5,932 nt of DNA. It comes from Accumulibacter sp. (GTDB lineage: Bacteria; Pseudomonadota; Gammaproteobacteria; Burkholderiales; Rhodocyclaceae). The position numbers and the translations under genes are program-made. The notes under the pieces are model-generated. The model made no database searches. It worked only from the letters and a program-made list of their open reading frames with translations, and was not told the origin of the DNA. The stretch covers positions 1-5,932 of the forward strand of contig JAISDL010000083.1 of the NCBI GenBank assembly GCA_031264825.1. The letters run 5' to 3'. This document shows, piece by piece, positions 1 through 4,866 of the stretch. Position 1 is the first letter of the stretch. Each line of letters begins with the position of its first letter.

Positions 1-17
1 CGGCGGCTTCGCCGCCG
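1..17. repeat. Perfect GC hairpin, part of the dispersed modular repeat
   Basis: CGGCGGC (1-7) and GCCGCCG (11-17) form a perfect 7-bp stem around a TTC loop. It is the reverse complement of the hairpins at 3754-3770 and 4312-4330, and the flank GGAGAAAAATC resembles the flank of the variant hairpin at 5591-5603 (GGAGAAGAATC). It therefore looks like the hairpin module of an inverted copy whose outer arm lies left of the window. No T-run follows it, so it is not a classical intrinsic terminator. Confidence 0.8.
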
Positions 18-67
18 GAGAAAAATCCACGAGGCGGGCAAGATGCCCACACTCCCAGAGTGCATAG

Positions 68-94
68 GTTGGGGTGAGCGGAGCGATGCCCAAC
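68..94 (+). repeat. 27-bp GTTGGG...CCCAAC hairpin repeat, copy 1
   Basis: GTTGGG (68-73) and CCCAAC (89-94) are inverted around a loop containing two GAGCG units. The 27 bases match the reverse complement of 5798-5824 at 24 positions, so this is a repeat family with two copies in the window, in opposite orientation. Similar GTTGGG hairpins are scattered between genes in many bacterial genomes (general knowledge). No function is known to me. Confidence 0.75.
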
Positions 95-148
95 GTCTCG
101 CTTGCGCGAAGCGGAAGCCACTTCAGGGATCAGGGTTCAAAAGGCAAG

Positions 149-215
149 AACCGCGAAAATCGCGAAAAAGTTTTGGAAATACAGACCTTTCGCGTCTTTC
201 GCGCCTTTCGCGGTT
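149..215. repeat. Inverted repeat built of 9-mer CGCGAAA units
   Basis: AACCGCGAAA (149-158) is perfectly complementary to TTTCGCGGTT (206-215), and CGCGAAA (161-167) to TTTCGCG (197-203). The right arm is three tandem 9-mers, CTTTCGCG plus one variable base (187-213). Two TCAGGG heptads (123-136) and CTGA heptads (231-286) flank the structure, so it appears embedded within the heptad arms of the modular repeat. Confidence 0.75.
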
Positions 216-220
216 GAAAT

Positions 221-286
221 CGGTTTTCATCTGATTCCTGATCCCTGACATCTGATCCCTGACCCCTGGCATCTCTCTTCTGGTTG
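221..286 (-). repeat. Modular repeat, inverted copy: core fragment plus eight heptads
   Basis: CGGTTTTCATCTG (221-233) is identical to 5628-5640 and is the reverse complement of the core in the copies at 3720-3735 and 4276-4293, up to one base. From 231 the sequence runs in eight strict 7-bp units, each beginning CTG or CTC (231-286, for example CTGATCC at 238 and 252). The last unit ends at 286 and the antitoxin stop codon occupies 287-289, so the tract touches the gene end with no gap. Confidence 0.8.
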
Positions 287-586
287 TCACGCGACCGCCT
301 CCAGCACGACTTCCGGGCGCTTCACCGCGATTTTCAGGAGTGTTCGCGCAGCCCCCGAAGGTTCACGCCGTCCTTGCTCCCACTCTTGGAGCGTCCGCAG
401 GGAAACACCGAGTAGCTTTGAGAATTGAGCTTGCGACAGACCGATTTTGCGCCGCGCGTCAGAGGCCTCCGTGCAGGAAGGCTCGACTACGGTTGTACGC
501 CCGATTTCTCCCGCGTTGATCTGGCGAAGGCCCGTCAGAATCGCCTCGCCAAGTTCAGTCCCGGTAATGTATTTTTTTTCCGGCAT
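287..586 (-). CDS. Type II antitoxin, HTH (XRE/HigA-NadS-like)
   Basis: This 99-residue protein is the likely antitoxin and autoregulator of the toxin-antitoxin pair. A helix-turn-helix of the Cro/C1 (XRE) type lies at about residues 45-85; its core is SQAQFSKLLGVSLRTLQEWE (51-70), followed by QGRREPSGAA. Length and architecture (short N-terminal segment, C-terminal HTH) fit the HigA/NadS-type antitoxins that follow RelE/HigB-like toxins. The ATG at 586 lies inside the 3' end of the toxin frame (32-bp overlap), and GAAAGAGG just upstream can serve as ribosome binding site, so the two genes are co-transcribed and probably translationally coupled. The partner toxin carries a nonsense codon, leaving this an apparently orphaned antitoxin. 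It would bind operator DNA near 885-908 (inference). Its stop codon abuts a heptad repeat tract. Confidence 0.88.
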   Translation of the reverse strand: MPEKKYITGTELGEAILTGLRQINAGEIGRTTVVEPSCTEASDARRKIGLSQAQFSKLLGVSLRTLQEWEQGRREPSGAARTLLKIAVKRPEVVLEAVA

Positions 587-893
587 GGTTCGCCTCTTTC
601 AGAATCGCCTTGAGAATGTGCGCAGGAATATTGCCTCGCACGGATTTTGTGTAAATGAACAACAATAGAATCTCGCCGCTTTCCAGACGGTTGAAGGTGA
701 TGACGCGTGCGCCACCGCTTTTTCCGGTTCCGGCGCGGCGTCAGCGTACTTTGCGACAGCCGCCGGAACCTGGAATGAGGTCCCCGGCTTTTGGGTTTTC
801 CGCAAGCCAAGCACAGAACGCGCCGCGTTCATCCTCCGACCAGATCGCTTCTGCTGCTTTGGTAAAGAGGAGAGATTCGACGAGCGTATACAT
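555..893 (-). pseudogene. RelE/HigB-like toxin, interrupted by TGA at codon 51
   Basis: Reading the minus strand from ATG at 893 gives a continuous 112-codon frame (stop at 557-555) broken once, by TGA at 743-741. Before the stop it reads MYTLVESLLFTKAAEAIW...PGSGGCRKVR, and after it RRAGTGKSGGARVITFN...LLFIYTKSVRGNIPAH. This is the layout of RelE/ParE/HigB-superfamily mRNA-interferase toxins that start MYT. The family usually has tryptophan at this point (KVRW), so one TGG-to-TGA change explains the break. No frameshift or deletion is visible, so the lesion looks recent. The 50-residue product would lack the second half, including the basic GKSGGARVI strand, and should be inactive. Toxin-first order and overlap with the antitoxin match higBA-type operons. 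Alternatives are a base-call error, or readthrough. Confidence 0.85.
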
Positions 894-908
894 ACTTCCG
901 ATTATACG
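885..908 (-). promoter_or_regulatory. Toxin-antitoxin promoter -10 with overlapping inverted repeat (candidate operator)
   Basis: On the minus strand a perfect TATAAT (906-901) ends seven bases before the toxin ATG (893). No good -35 is seen at 16-18 bp. The arms CGTATA (885-890) and TATACG (903-908) form a perfect 6-bp inverted repeat with a 12-bp spacer, spanning the -10 and the start codon. That is where an autoregulating HTH antitoxin would be expected to bind. With this -10 the transcript would start at or next to the ATG, so the message may be leaderless. The operator role is inference. Confidence 0.55.
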
Positions 909-985
909 TCATTGACGGACAAAGCGAATCCATTTTGAAAACCACCTTCTTTTATCAGGTCTTCTGATACCATACCAAACTCAAA

Positions 986-1033
986 CCCACCCCGCCCCCT
1001 CCCCTGACAAAGGGAGGGATGGGGAGGGGTTTT
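986..1033 (+). repeat. C-rich/G-rich hairpin with G-quadruplex motif
   Basis: Four C-runs (986-988, 990-993, 995-999, 1001-1004) are followed after a short spacer by four G-runs (1012-1014, 1016-1018, 1021-1024, 1026-1029) and TTTT (1030-1033). CCCTCCC (997-1003) pairs perfectly with GGGAGGG (1012-1018), and outer runs can extend the stem imperfectly. The G-runs, with 1-2 base loops, fit the canonical quadruplex pattern on the plus strand, and the C-runs do so on the minus strand. C/G-run hairpins of this kind recur as intergenic repeats in many proteobacteria (general knowledge). It lies about 80 bp before rph. Confidence 0.65.
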
Positions 1034-1071
1034 ACTGAAAACTGATTACAAAGCGAGCATCAGCGAGCGCT

Positions 1072-1106
1072 CAGTCCTCTGTCCTCACTCTTCTGTCCTC
1101 TGATCT
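1072..1106. repeat. Solo tract of five heptad repeats abutting the rph start
   Basis: Five 7-bp units run CAGTCCT, CTGTCCT, CACTCTT, CTGTCCT, CTGATCT (1072-1106); one base then separates them from the rph ATG (1108). The units belong to the same CTGNNNN family as the arms of the modular repeats, but no core or GC hairpin is attached. The tract occupies the positions where a Shine-Dalgarno sequence would sit and is pyrimidine-rich, with nothing like GGAGG. Confidence 0.75.
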
Positions 1107-1107
1107 C

Positions 1108-1824
1108 ATGCGCCCAAGCCAACGTCAGCCGTCGGAACTTCGTCCGATCCGTATCGTCAGAAAATTTACCCGGCACGCCGAGGGTTCCGTCCTCATCGAG
1201 ATGGGCGAGACGCGCGTTCTGTGCACCGCGAGCGTCGAGGATTCGCTCCCGTCGTTTCTGCGCGGCAAGGGCCAGGGCTGGGTCACCGCCGAGTACGGAA
1301 TGCTGCCGCGCTCGACGCATTCGAGGATGGCGCGTGAATCGGCCAAGGGTCGCCAGACGGGCCGAACGCAGGAAATACAGCGCCTGATCGGGCGCTCCTT
1401 GCGCGCGGGAATCGACTTGAAAGCGCTCGGCGAGCGCCAGATCGTCCTCGATTGCGACGTTCTGCAAGCCGACGGCGGGACGCGCTGCGCGTCGATCACC
1501 GGCGCGTGGCTCGCCCTGTACGACGCCTGTACGAAGCTCGTCGACGCCGGAAAGATTGCGTCTCACCCGGTCAAAGACGCTATCGCCGCCGTTTCGGTCG
1601 GGATAGTCGACGGCTGCCCCGTCCTCGACCTCGACTACGTCGAGGATTCCGGCTGCGATACCGACATGAACGTCGTCATGACCGGGCGCGGCGGGATCGT
1701 CGAAATTCAGGGAACGGCCGAGGGCGAAGCCTTTACGCGCGCGCAGATGGAGAGCTTGTTCGACCTCGCCGAAGCGGGGATCCGCCAAATCGTCGCGCGC
1801 CAGCGCGCCGCGCTCTCCGAATGA
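1108..1824 (+). CDS. rph: Ribonuclease PH
   Basis: RNase PH is a cytoplasmic phosphorolytic 3'-to-5' exoribonuclease that trims tRNA 3' ends using inorganic phosphate, normally as a ring of dimers. The 238-residue length is typical. It opens MRPSQRQPSELRPIRI, as family members do, and contains GRTQEIQRLIGRSLR (85-99), ADGGTRCASITGAWLAL (121-137) and DLDYVEDSGCDTDMNVVMTG (174-193). Arg86 and Arg126 fall at the known phosphate-binding positions, which also confirms the start. The active site looks complete. It is the first gene of a tight operon, with rdgB 10 bp downstream. The start codon lacks a visible Shine-Dalgarno sequence because a heptad repeat tract fills the upstream positions. I found no convincing promoter between 894 and 1107. 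Confidence 0.97.
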   Translation: MRPSQRQPSELRPIRIVRKFTRHAEGSVLIEMGETRVLCTASVEDSLPSFLRGKGQGWVTAEYGMLPRSTHSRMARESAKGRQTGRTQEIQRLIGRSLRAGIDLKALGERQIVLDCDVLQADGGTRCASITGAWLALYDACTKLVDAGKIASHPVKDAIAAVSVGIVDGCPVLDLDYVEDSGCDTDMNVVMTGRGGIVEIQGTAEGEAFTRAQMESLFDLAEAGIRQIVARQRAALSE

Positions 1825-1834
1825 AGCGCATCGG

Positions 1835-2476
1835 ATGAAACTCGTCATCGCCTCCGGCAATCCGGGGAAATTGCGCGAATTCGGCGAATTGCTCGCGCCG
1901 CTGGGTTGGGAAGCGGTCGCGCAGGACGCGCTCGGCGTTCCAGAATGTTCCGAAACGCATTGCAGCTTCGTCGAAAACGCGCTTGAAAAAGCGCGCCACG
2001 CCTCGCGTTGCACGGGGCTGCCCGCGCTCGCGGACGATTCGGGTCTCTGCGTCCGGGCGCTCGGCGGCGCACCGGGTGTGCATTCGGCGCGCTATGCGCA
2101 AACGTCCCCCTCCGAGGCAAAGGACGATGAAAAAAACAACGCAAAGCTCGTCGCCGAACTCGCCGGATTCACGGCGCCCGCCGATCGGCGCGCGCGCTAC
2201 GTTTGTGTGCTCGTTTTCGTCCGCCGCGCCGACGACCCGCAGCCGATCATCGCCGAAGGCGAGTGGGAAGGCGTCATCGCCGACGCGCCGCGCGGCACGG
2301 GCGGTTTCGGCTACGACCCCTGGTTTTTTCTGCCCGAACTCGGACGAACCGCCGCCGAACTTTCCCCCGAAGAAAAAAATCGCCGATCGCATCGCGGTCA
2401 GGCGCTCCGTCGGCTCGCCGAGCGTCTGCGGACTTTGGCGGAGGCGGAATACGACGGCGACGGCGCGCCCGGATGA
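1835..2476 (+). CDS. rdgB: XTP/dITP diphosphatase (RdgB/HAM1 family)
   Basis: This house-cleaning enzyme hydrolyses non-canonical purine nucleoside triphosphates (XTP, dITP, ITP) to the monophosphate and pyrophosphate, keeping them out of DNA and RNA. The 213-residue protein has the family signatures: ASGNPGK at 6-12 (usually TGN.GK), FVENALEKARHAS (45-57), the metal-binding LADDSG (65-70), GGAPGVHSARYA (78-89), GTGGFGYDPWFF (154-165) and SHRGQAL (185-191), which closes the nucleotide pocket. All expected catalytic positions appear present. The ATG follows the rph stop by 10 bp with only a weak ribosome binding site, suggesting coupling. Its TGA overlaps the hemW ATG in ATGA. The sequence resembles betaproteobacterial RdgB (recalled). 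The last 12 residues or so are charged and look dispensable. Confidence 0.96.
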   Translation: MKLVIASGNPGKLREFGELLAPLGWEAVAQDALGVPECSETHCSFVENALEKARHASRCTGLPALADDSGLCVRALGGAPGVHSARYAQTSPSEAKDDEKNNAKLVAELAGFTAPADRRARYVCVLVFVRRADDPQPIIAEGEWEGVIADAPRGTGGFGYDPWFFLPELGRTAAELSPEEKNRRSHRGQALRRLAERLRTLAEAEYDGDGAPG

Positions 2477-3747
2477 TCGCGCGCGCGCATCCGGGGAAGG
2501 CTTGCCCGCCGCCCCTCTCTCTTTACGTACACCTTCCTTGGTGCGTCCGCAAATGCCCGTACTGCGATTTCAACTCCTACGGCCTCCGCCGCGGGAAGCG
2601 TACCCAGGCTTTGGGCGCGGTCGAAATCCCCGAAGCGCGTTACATTGACGCCTTGATCGCCGACCTCGACGCATCGTTGCCGGAGGTGCGCGACCGCGAA
2701 GTCGTGAGCGTCTTCTTCGGCGGCGGAACACCGAGCCTCTTTTCGGGTACAGCGATCACGCGCCTCGTCGCGGCGATCCGCGCGCGTTTGAACGTGCGCG
2801 CCGACGCTGAAATCACGCTCGAAGTCAATCCGGGAACGGTCGAGAACGAAAAGTTCGCGGCTTACGAGAACGCCGGAATCAACCGTCTCTCGCTGGGCGT
2901 CCAGAGCTTTTCCGATACGCTGTTGAAAGCGATCGGGCGGATTCACGACGCCGCCGACGCGCGCCGCGCGATCGAAGCCGCCGCGCGACACTTTCCCGTG
3001 TTCAACATCGACCTGATCAGCGGGCTTCCGGGGCAGCGCATCGAAGACGCGCTCGACGACGTCGAGCAGGCGATCGCGTTTTCTCCGGCACACATCTCAA
3101 ACTACGCGCTCACGCTCGAACCCGGCGCGGCGTTCTGGTCGAAGCGCCCGGAACTCCCCGACGCCGACCTCTGCGCCGACATGCTGGACGCCGTCGAAGA
3201 ACGACTGGCGGACGCCGATTACGTCCATTACGAAGTTTCGGCGTTCGCGCGCGCGGGGAACGAATGCCGCCACAACCTGAACTACTGGACTTTCGGCGAT
3301 TACCTCGGTATCGGCGCGGGCGCACACGGCAAGCTGACGGGCGGATGCAGCGCCGAAATCCGCCGCCAGGCGCGGTGGAGAAAACCCGAGACCTATATCG
3401 CGCGCGCGAACGCCGGTCACGCCGTCGAGGACGACTTCCCGATCCCGCCGCGCGAACTTCCGCTCGAATTCATGATGAACGCGCTACGCCTCCTGGAAGG
3501 CTTCGACACGGCGCTCTTCGAAGCGCGCACCGGCCTTTCGATCGAAAGCATCGGAGAAACGCTCGGCCGCGCGCGGGAGGGTGGCCTCATCGAACGCACG
3601 GAGACCAGGATTCGTCCGACGCCCCAAGGGTCGCGGTTTTTGAACCGCCTGCTCACGATCTTCGTCCCTGACAGGGATCAGGAATCAGGAATCAGGAATC
3701 AGGAATCAGGGATCAGGGATCAAATGAAAACCGATCGGTGTTGTTGA
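2473..3747 (+). CDS. hemW: Heme chaperone HemW (radical SAM), with repeat-encoded tail
   Basis: HemW is a radical-SAM protein related to coproporphyrinogen dehydrogenase HemN; it binds heme and delivers it to membrane respiratory proteins. The ATG at 2473 overlaps the rdgB stop as ATGA; in-frame codons further upstream lie inside rdgB. Motifs: SLYVHLPWCVRKCPYCDFNS (16-35) with the 4Fe-4S ligands Cys24, Cys28 and Cys31; FFGGGTPSL (81-89); EVNPGT (117-122); GVQSFS (142-147); HNLNYWTFGDYLGIGAGAHG (267-286), where E. coli has GCGAHG; and a C-terminal winged-helix-like part ending FLNRLLTIFV (389-398), which is close to where E. coli HemW ends. About 25 further residues (from Asp400) are encoded by the heptad repeat, reading QESGIRNQESGIRDQMKTDR, and the stop lies between repeat core and hairpin. 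The tail is probably unstructured. It is the last gene of the operon. Confidence 0.95.
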   Translation: MIARAHPGKACPPPLSLYVHLPWCVRKCPYCDFNSYGLRRGKRTQALGAVEIPEARYIDALIADLDASLPEVRDREVVSVFFGGGTPSLFSGTAITRLVAAIRARLNVRADAEITLEVNPGTVENEKFAAYENAGINRLSLGVQSFSDTLLKAIGRIHDAADARRAIEAAARHFPVFNIDLISGLPGQRIEDALDDVEQAIAFSPAHISNYALTLEPGAAFWSKRPELPDADLCADMLDAVEERLADADYVHYEVSAFARAGNECRHNLNYWTFGDYLGIGAGAHGKLTGGCSAEIRRQARWRKPETYIARANAGHAVEDDFPIPPRELPLEFMMNALRLLEGFDTALFEARTGLSIESIGETLGRAREGGLIERTETRIRPTPQGSRFLNRLLTIFVPDRDQESGIRNQESGIRDQMKTDRCC

Positions 3748-3814
3748 TCCATACGGCGGCGAAGCCGCCGCTAACTGATCTGTCTCCTGTCTTCTGATTC
3801 CTGATACCTGATAG
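3671..3814 (+). repeat. Modular heptad-core-hairpin repeat, complete plus-strand copy
   Basis: Seven left heptads (3671-3719) include four perfect TCAGGAA units (3678-3705) and two TCAGGGA. The core ATGAAAACCGATCGG (3724-3738) contains the palindrome ACCGATCGGT (3730-3739). The hairpin CGGCGGC/GCCGCCG (3754-3770, GAA loop) is followed by CTAACTGAT and five right heptads (3780-3814: CTGTCTC, CTGTCTT, CTGATTC, CTGATAC, CTGATAG). Left and right heptads are roughly reverse complements, so the whole unit is one large imperfect inverted repeat. Its left half overlaps the end of hemW. Confidence 0.85.
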
Positions 3815-3826
3815 GCGCGGCTATGA

Positions 3827-3865
3827 TTGAAAAAAATCGTACATCATGATAGTATACCCTATCAT
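3827..3865 (+). promoter_or_regulatory. Promoter and candidate operator before the first lipoprotein gene
   Basis: TTGAAA (3827-3832) and TAGTAT (3850-3855) are spaced by 17 bp and make a plausible sigma70-type promoter (5/6 and 4/6 matches). A perfect 7-bp inverted repeat, ATGATAG (3846-3852) and CTATCAT (3859-3865), spacer 6 bp, covers the -10 and could bind a dimeric regulator. TATCAT (3860-3865) is an alternative -10 and is matched by TATCAT at 4386 before the next lipoprotein gene. Confidence 0.5.
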
Positions 3866-3887
3866 ACTTTTGAACGGGGCCGTAATC

Positions 3888-4241
3888 ATGAAAAGTCTTA
3901 CCGTATCCATCCTCCTTCTCCTTTTGGCGGGCTGCGCGTCGGTCGCCGTCACAGACGACGTGCTCGTCGAAAATACCTCGCGCGCTTTGGGACTCCAGCC
4001 TTCGGCGTTCACGATTTCGGACAGAAAAGACAGCGGTATCAAAACGACCTATACCGCCAAAACCCGAAGAGGAAAAACCTATTCGTGCTACGTGACGGGT
4101 ACCGTCAGCGTGGTCGGTCGCGTTGTTTCCGATGCGATGTGCGACGAGATTGTGGGCGGGAGGAGCGGCGCTTCGTCGGCCACCCGCAAGCCTGCGGGAA
4201 AGGAATGCAACGACCTGCTCAAGGCGGCGGGGAGGTGCTGA
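3888..4241 (+). CDS. Small secreted lipoprotein, function unknown
   Basis: This 117-residue protein starts MKSLTVSILLLLLAGCASVA, a clear lipoprotein signal with lipobox LAGC, so Cys16 would be lipidated and the mature part held in the envelope. The ATG at 3888 is preferred to an in-frame ATG at 3846 because only it puts the signal peptide at the N-terminus and follows GGGG (3876-3879) at a workable distance. The mature chain has a TSRALGLQPSAFTISD segment, a TTYTAKTRRGKTYSCYVTG strand pair and a C-terminal ECNDLLKAAGRC. Cys67, Cys85, Cys107 and the terminal Cys117 could form disulfides in the periplasm. I vaguely recall similar small proteins ending in CN.LLKAAG.C among proteobacterial hypotheticals, but I assign no function. 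It stands alone between two modular repeats with its own promoter. Confidence 0.82.
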   Translation: MKSLTVSILLLLLAGCASVAVTDDVLVENTSRALGLQPSAFTISDRKDSGIKTTYTAKTRRGKTYSCYVTGTVSVVGRVVSDAMCDEIVGGRSGASSATRKPAGKECNDLLKAAGRC

Positions 4242-4263
4242 CGCCCTGCGAGAGGCGATTGCC

Positions 4264-4373
4264 ACAGACAGGGATCAGATGAAAACCGATCGGTGGTTCA
4301 TCAATCTTTCTGCGGCGGCGAAGCCGCCGCTAACTGATCTGTCTCCTGTCTCCTGTCTTCTGATTCCTGATTT
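4264..4373 (+). repeat. Modular heptad-core-hairpin repeat, second plus-strand copy
   Basis: About two left heptads (ACAGGGA, TCAGATG; 4268-4281) lead into the core ATGAAAACCGATCGG (4279-4293), which holds the palindrome ACCGATCGGT (4285-4294). The hairpin GCGGCGGC/GCCGCCGC (4312-4330, GAA loop) is followed by CTAACTGAT and five right heptads (4339-4373). From hairpin to heptads it is nearly identical to the copy at 3754-3800, while the linker between core and hairpin differs. It fills most of the gap between the two lipoprotein genes. Confidence 0.85.
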
Positions 4374-4385
4374 CCGATATATTTC

Positions 4386-4412
4386 TATCATCATAATGAA
4401 AGGGCTTATACC
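4386..4412 (+). promoter_or_regulatory. Leader of the second lipoprotein gene, resembling the first
   Basis: TATCAT (4386-4391) lies 27 bp before the ATG, as TATCAT (3860) lies 28 bp before the first lipoprotein start. Between them TGAA and GGGC are shared in order, with one base of gap. TATCAT may be the -10; no good -35 is visible because the preceding bases are heptad repeat. AAAGGG (4400-4404 region) can act as ribosome binding site. Confidence 0.4.
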
Positions 4413-4826
4413 ATGTCGTTTTCTTTCCTGTCGCGCGTCCGGTGCACCTTGTGGGGAACCCTGCTGGCGCTGGCCTTGGCGCTATCCGCGTGCAGCTCGT
4501 CGTCATCGCCGGAGGGCACGGTGGAATCCTATTTCAAGGCGGTCGATGCAAACCGGGTCGAAGACGCGGTCAAACTTTTTTCGTTGAAAGACGTCAAGCA
4601 AAACGACCTGACGATGGTGAAGGGCAAGTTGCAAATGATCGTCGGGGAACAGTACGCGAAGACCAAGGCGGCGGGCGGTCTGGAGTCGGTCAAGACGAAA
4701 CTCGTCGATCAAAAGGAAAACCGGGCGGTCGTCGAGGCCGAAATCCGTTACAAGAACGGGACGACGAGGAAGGAAAAGCTCACGCTGACCAAGGAATCCG
4801 GCGGCTGGAAATTGCTTCTCAAATAG
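4413..4826 (+). CDS. DUF4878-like lipoprotein
   Basis: This 137-residue protein has an N-terminal signal (residues 1-26) with basic Arg8 and Arg10, a hydrophobic run TLLALALALS and lipobox LSAC; Cys27 is the predicted lipidated residue, followed by a serine linker. The mature part begins SPEGTVESYFKAVDANRVEDAVKLFS and ends AVVEAEIRYKNGTTRKEKLTLTKESGGWKLLL. That is the pattern of DUF4878 and other NTF2-like small envelope domains: a helical start, then beta strands finishing with a GGWKL strand. Such proteins have no established enzymatic role, and ligand binding is only a guess. The YiiX-like hydrolase gene follows 40 bp downstream with no terminator between, so the two are probably co-transcribed and both act in the envelope. 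Confidence 0.85.
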   Translation: MSFSFLSRVRCTLWGTLLALALALSACSSSSSPEGTVESYFKAVDANRVEDAVKLFSLKDVKQNDLTMVKGKLQMIVGEQYAKTKAAGGLESVKTKLVDQKENRAVVEAEIRYKNGTTRKEKLTLTKESGGWKLLLK

Positions 4827-4866
4827 GACGACGGCGCCCATCGTTTCGGGAAAGGCATCGCACGGC

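Noticed and set aside
43..234. 63-codon plus-strand frame
   Set aside because: It runs through the hairpin repeats and 9-mer inverted repeat, and its RLSRLSRL string is simply translated repeat.
535..832. Minus-strand open frames overlapping the toxin (91 and 77 codons)
   Set aside because: They are out-of-frame shadows of the interrupted toxin; only the 893-555 frame has the family pattern.
2203..2472. Upstream extension of the hemW frame
   Set aside because: It lies wholly inside rdgB in another frame, is arginine-rich shadow sequence, and HemW homology begins just after the ATG at 2473.
3754..3775. Intrinsic terminator after hemW
   Set aside because: The hairpin is strong but is followed by CTAACTG rather than a T-run; the hairpins at 4312-4330 and 5591-5603 likewise lack T-runs.
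3671..3814. CRISPR array
   Set aside because: The tandem units are only 7 bp with no spacers, and no cas genes are present.
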